Origin: an uncultured Lachnospiraceae bacterium
GTDB lineage: Bacteria; Bacillota; Clostridia; Lachnospirales; Lachnospiraceae
Assembly (NCBI GenBank): GCA_900316075.1
Contig: ONBT01000016.1
Location: forward strand, 1-45,690
Direction of reading: 5' to 3'
Length of the DNA stretch: 45,690 bases
Shown: positions 42,353 through 45,690 of the stretch, piece by piece
Position numbering within the stretch: position 1 is the first letter of the stretch
Layout: each line of letters opens with the position of its first letter
Position numbers and translations under genes: made by a program
Notes under the pieces: model-generated
Databases searched by the model: none
The model's input: the letters and a program-made list of their open reading frames with translations, nothing else
Told to the model about the DNA's origin: nothing

Positions 42353-43492
42353 TTGTCGAAAAAGCAGAAGATTTTAATCGGGGTTCTCACTGGCATACTG
42401 GTGGTCCTTGTAGTGATTTTTGCCCTGTATTCAAGCTATGCCAAGAAGAAGCTTTCTGAAGAGGAAGCCACGGTAGAAAAACCCAGCGTGGCCGAAATCG
42501 TGGAAGAGGAGAAGAAGGAAGAGGCAGCCCAGCCTGAGGAGATTACAGTTCCGACGGGTCCGGCTTCTGTTCTGACAGGTCTTCCCCTGGAACACGCGGA
42601 CGCCGAAGGCCGCCGGCTCGTAGCCGTCATGTTTGAGAACACGAAGGCAGCCCTGCCCCATGCCGGGATCAACCGGGCGGGCATTATCTATGAGTGCCCC
42701 ATGGAGGGCGGAATTTCCCGTTTCATGGCCGTTTACGACGATTATGACGGCCTGGACATCATCGGAAATATACGGTCCTGCCGGCCCTATTTTGCCTATC
42801 TGGCGGCGGAATACGATGCGGTTTACCTCCACTTCGGTCAGTCCGTACAGGGCCGGGCCGTGCTGGATACCGGCATCGTGGATGAATTAAACGGTCTGGA
42901 CGGCTCCGTGGAAAGCCAGGTCTTTTTCCGGACATCAGACCGCAAGGCGCCCCACAATTCCTTCGCTTCCGCAGCCGGAATCGACGCCGGTATAGCAAAG
43001 AAAGGCTTTGACACGAAAAATACTGCAGCAAGTCACTTCACATTTTCCGACTTCGGCAATTCCCTGCCGGGAGGAAGTGACTGCAAGGCATTGACGGTCT
43101 ATTATCCCAATGGGATGCCCTATTATATCTACGACGATGAGACGAAGACCTACAAGCGCTACGAGTTTTCGGCGCCGGAGACGGATTCCGTGGACGGGGA
43201 GCAGCTTGCGGTCACAAATATTATTATAGAGCAGGTGCCGGTTTCGAACTATGAGGGCTATGAGTACCTGAATATCCCAATCACCGGAAGCGGAACAGGG
43301 AAGTTCATCACCAACGGACGGATGACGGACATCACCTGGTCCAAGGCCGGAAACTCCGAGATTACCCATTACTATATGCCGGATGGGAGCGAGATTGCCC
43401 TGAATCCCGGCAAGACCTGGATCTGCCTCGAAAGCTCAAATGCCTGCGGGAAGAATACCTACTACGCGACCCAGGCAGAACTTCAGAAATAG
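42353..43492 (+). CDS. DUF3048-domain exported protein (YerB-like)
   Basis: A 379-residue protein with an N-terminal membrane anchor (residues 7-26) and no lipobox Cys, followed by an acidic linker (EEEKKEEAAQPEEI) and the DUF3048 N-terminal domain: RRLVAVMFENTKAALPHAGINRAGIIYECPMEGGISRFMAVY and IGNIRSCRPYF. The C-terminal domain (GKFITNGRMTDITWSK, PGKTWICLE) is also typical. Function is unknown; a cell-envelope role is likely. The start is TTG 42353 behind GGGGGAG. Confidence 0.85.
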   Translation: MSKKQKILIGVLTGILVVLVVIFALYSSYAKKKLSEEEATVEKPSVAEIVEEEKKEEAAQPEEITVPTGPASVLTGLPLEHADAEGRRLVAVMFENTKAALPHAGINRAGIIYECPMEGGISRFMAVYDDYDGLDIIGNIRSCRPYFAYLAAEYDAVYLHFGQSVQGRAVLDTGIVDELNGLDGSVESQVFFRTSDRKAPHNSFASAAGIDAGIAKKGFDTKNTAASHFTFSDFGNSLPGGSDCKALTVYYPNGMPYYIYDDETKTYKRYEFSAPETDSVDGEQLAVTNIIIEQVPVSNYEGYEYLNIPITGSGTGKFITNGRMTDITWSKAGNSEITHYYMPDGSEIALNPGKTWICLESSNACGKNTYYATQAELQK

Positions 43493-43508
43493 GATTTTTG
43501 TTTAACAC

Positions 43509-45161
43509 ATGGCAAGTACGAAAAAAAGCGATTCCGCCTTTCTGGTCCAGGGCTCGATTCTGGCTGTAGCTTCCATCATCAGCCGGATCATAGGCCTTGT
43601 CTACCGGATTCCCCTGACAGCCATCATCGGAAAGACCGGCAATGACTACTACGGAACCGCGTTTGAAATCTACAATATCATCCTGATTATATCGAGCTAC
43701 AGCATCCCCCTTGCGGTCTCAAAGCTTGTTGCAGCAAGGCTCGCAGCCGGAGAGCGGAAGAACATGATGAAGGTCCTCAAAGGCTCCCTGGTCTTTGCCG
43801 TAGTGTCCGGCGGCACAGCCTGCCTCATCGTCTGGTTCTGCGCCGACCTCTTCACGGGCTGGCTCAAGACGCCGTATGCGGCGCCGGCCCTTCGGGTTCT
43901 GGCTCCGGTCATCTTCATTGTGGCCATCCTGGGTGTCTTCCGGGGCTTCTTCCAGGGCATGGGAACCATGGTGCCCACGGCGGTTTCCCAGGTGGCCGAG
44001 CAGATTACTAATGCCATCGTCAGCATTGTGGCCGCCTATTCCCTCTTTTCCTACGGCTCCAAAGTCGGCGCCGTACTTGGAAATGAAAAGCAGGTGGCGG
44101 CCTCCTACGGGGCGGCCGGCGGAACCCTGGGCACGGCCTGCGGGGCGGCAATTGCCCTTCTTTTCATGGTCTTTGTCTTCTTTCTTTTTTACCGCCGCTA
44201 CAAGCCGAAGATCATCCGGGACCACACGGTAAACTACGCCGGCTACGGACAGATCATGAAGACCCTGGTCTTTACCATCGTGCCGGTGCTTTTGTCCACG
44301 ACTATATATAACGTCAGCTCCATTATTGACCAGACGATTTTCAAGAATATAGCCGTTGCCCAGGCATATGAGGCGGGGACCATCTCCGAGTGGTGGGGCG
44401 TCTATACGGGCCAGTTCAAGGTCCTGATCAACGTCCCGATTTCCATTGCCTCGGCCATGGCCGCTTCCGCAGTGCCGACCCTGACCCGGGCCTACAAGGC
44501 CGGAGACATGAAGCTCTGCCGCCGGCAGATTCACTCGGCGACCCGCTTCACCATGCTGATTGCCTTTCCCTGTTCCTTCGGGCTCATGGCTCTGGGCGGT
44601 CCCATCATGATGCTGCTTTTTTCCGACCCGGATGCGACATCGAAGACCATGATGACGGTCGGAGCCTGCTCGGTCATTTTCTACTCCCTGTCGACCCTTT
44701 CCAACGGCCTTCTGCAGGGCATTGACCGCCTGCGGATTCCGGTCCGCAACGCTGCAATTTCCCTGGTGGCCCAGGCCTTCTTTCTGGTATTTCTGATGCG
44801 GCAGTTTCACCTCAATATCTATGCCGTCATCATCGCAAACGCCTTCTATGCCCTGCTCATGTGCATCTTAAACGGTATAGCGGTAAGAAAATACAGCGGG
44901 ACGAAGCAGGACATCAATACGACCTATATTGAGCCCCTGATTGCCTCGGCCGTCATGGCCGTCGCCGTCTGGCTCATCTACACCGGCCTCCACGCCCTCT
45001 GCCACTCGAACGCGATTTCCTGTATCTTCGCTATCCTCTGCGGGATGCTGATTTACCTCCTCCTCCTGCTCGTGACCCATTCCGTCACGGAGGAAGAACT
45101 CCTGAAGCTGCCCAAGGGGGCAGTTCTGGTCCGGATTATCAAGAAGACCGGCCTTCTATAG
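43509..45161 (+). CDS. MOP-superfamily polysaccharide/lipid flippase (SpoVB/MurJ-like)
   Basis: A 550-residue membrane protein with about 14 segments. FLVQGSILAVASIISRIIGLVYRIPLTAIIG at the start and FFQGMGTMVPTAVSQVAEQITNAI are typical of the SpoVB/YtgP branch of the MVF-MOP family, which flips lipid-linked cell-wall or polysaccharide precursors. The C-terminus is basic (PKGAVLVRIIKKTG). ATG 43509 has only AGGATT nearby. It follows the DUF3048 gene by 16 nt and precedes the flavoprotein gene by 4 nt, consistent with one transcript. Confidence 0.9.
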   Translation: MASTKKSDSAFLVQGSILAVASIISRIIGLVYRIPLTAIIGKTGNDYYGTAFEIYNIILIISSYSIPLAVSKLVAARLAAGERKNMMKVLKGSLVFAVVSGGTACLIVWFCADLFTGWLKTPYAAPALRVLAPVIFIVAILGVFRGFFQGMGTMVPTAVSQVAEQITNAIVSIVAAYSLFSYGSKVGAVLGNEKQVAASYGAAGGTLGTACGAAIALLFMVFVFFLFYRRYKPKIIRDHTVNYAGYGQIMKTLVFTIVPVLLSTTIYNVSSIIDQTIFKNIAVAQAYEAGTISEWWGVYTGQFKVLINVPISIASAMAASAVPTLTRAYKAGDMKLCRRQIHSATRFTMLIAFPCSFGLMALGGPIMMLLFSDPDATSKTMMTVGACSVIFYSLSTLSNGLLQGIDRLRIPVRNAAISLVAQAFFLVFLMRQFHLNIYAVIIANAFYALLMCILNGIAVRKYSGTKQDINTTYIEPLIASAVMAVAVWLIYTGLHALCHSNAISCIFAILCGMLIYLLLLLVTHSVTEEELLKLPKGAVLVRIIKKTGLL

Positions 45162-45162
45162 T

Positions 45163-45181
45163 CTTATGAATAATGTAAAAC
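45163..45181 (-). repeat. ATTATTCAT-family motif at the start of the flavoprotein gene
   Basis: Exact reverse complement of 30359-30377; it overlaps the last flippase bases, the ATG at 45166 and the first five codons of the next gene. Confidence 0.65.
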
Positions 45182-45690
45182 CCTGTGATGTCCTTATTAT
45201 CGGGGGAGGGGCGGCAGGCTTGGCTGCTGCCCTGACCGCTGCCCGGCGGGGCCTAAAAGTCTGCCTCCTTGAGAAAAACGACCGCTGCGGAAAGAAACTA
45301 TCCCAGACCGGAAACGGCCGCTGCAATTATACGAATAAGGCCATTGCCCCTTCCGCCTACAACAGCGACTCTATGGAGACGGTGGAAACCGTGCTTTCTG
45401 CCTTCGGCTGGCAGCAGACTGTGGCTTTTTTTGAAGGAATCGGCATTGTGCCTTCCTTTCGGGAAGGGTACTGCTACCCGGCTTCCGGAGAGGCCCGGTC
45501 TTTTTCGGATATGCTTACGGCAGCGGTCTCGGATGCCGGGGCAGAGATCATTGCCTCCTGCACGATGACCGGCATAGAGGAAACCGGCGGCGGATTTCTG
45601 GTTTCTGCGGAAAGAACCATTGAGTCCAACGGAAAGAAAGGACCCTCCGGGAAAAAGGCGGCTTCCAAAGTTTCCGAAGCAGCAGAGAAG
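45166..45690 (+). CDS. HI0933/BaiN-family FAD-dependent oxidoreductase (3' end cut by window)
   Basis: The first 175 residues of a flavoprotein; the frame is open to the window end. MNNVKPCDVLIIGGGAAGLAAALTAA gives the dinucleotide-binding GGGAAG, followed by LLEKNDRCGKKLSQTGNGRCNYTN, the hallmark of the HI0933/YhiN/BaiN family of NAD(P)/FAD oxidoreductases. Specific substrate is unknown in most hosts; bile-acid or aminoacetone roles are not implied. The ATG at 45166 lies 4 nt after the flippase stop, and no good ribosome binding site is visible, so coupling to the upstream gene is likely. The distal part (FSDMLTAAVSDAGAEII) reads normally. Confidence 0.88.
   Translation, partial: MNNVKPCDVLIIGGGAAGLAAALTAARRGLKVCLLEKNDRCGKKLSQTGNGRCNYTNKAIAPSAYNSDSMETVETVLSAFGWQQTVAFFEGIGIVPSFREGYCYPASGEARSFSDMLTAAVSDAGAEIIASCTMTGIEETGGGFLVSAERTIESNGKKGPSGKKAASKVSEAAEK

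Overview
The window is a GC-rich stretch of chromosome from a Gram-positive anaerobe of the Bacillota, most likely the Lachnospiraceae or a close clostridial relative. This is inferred from the gene set: Rex with its own operator, YlmH, a SpoIIIE/FtsK translocase, the phoH - 7TM protein - ybeY order, GPH sugar symporters beside AraC regulators, a eukaryote-like NADP isocitrate dehydrogenase, and frequent TTG/GTG starts behind good ribosome binding sites. I see no rRNA, tRNA, CRISPR array, insertion sequence or phage gene, and no gene-free stretch longer than about 300 bases. The long reading frames opposite leuS, glgA, the sugar epimerase and other genes are composition shadows.

Region 1 (1-3.7 kb) is a small glycan-use locus that looks damaged: a cupin-type AraC-like sensor without a helix-turn-helix, a GPH symporter split by a frameshift at an A7 run, and an intact GH43-like enzyme. 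Region 2 (3.7-7.9 kb) holds small redox and stress genes (PhzF-like, glutathione peroxidase, flavin-type oxidase, Dabb, histidine phosphatase) and an orphan AAA+ ATPase behind a strictly spaced array of decamer boxes. Region 3 (8.0-11.5 kb) is tex and an extended SDR.

Region 4 (11.5-19.2 kb) is a second, intact glycan-use region: sugar isomerase/epimerase and GH1 enzyme (ATGA overlap), a convergent AraC regulator, then a GPH symporter and a GH2 enzyme. A 17-bp perfect inverted repeat brackets the isomerase-GH1-araC block.

Region 5 (19.3-34.1 kb) is housekeeping: ylmH, leuS, icd, an ABC-F ATPase, rex with its operator, a coiled-coil unknown, nnr, alr, a CNNM/CorC protein, yebC and glgA. Region 6 (34.2-45.7 kb) holds ftsK/spoIIIE, a zinc-ribbon/TPR/CHB_HEX membrane protein, pdp, then a close-packed run phoH - 7TM protein with degenerate HD domain - ybeY - DUF3048 protein - MOP flippase - HI0933-like flavoprotein (cut by the window end).

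The most unusual signals are between or beside genes: the 29-bp box array before the ATPase, a recurring ATTATTCAT motif in inverted pairs around genes, terminator-like hairpins placed just before ribosome binding sites, and the inactivated HD domain beside ybeY. No complete new defence or biosynthetic system is evident.
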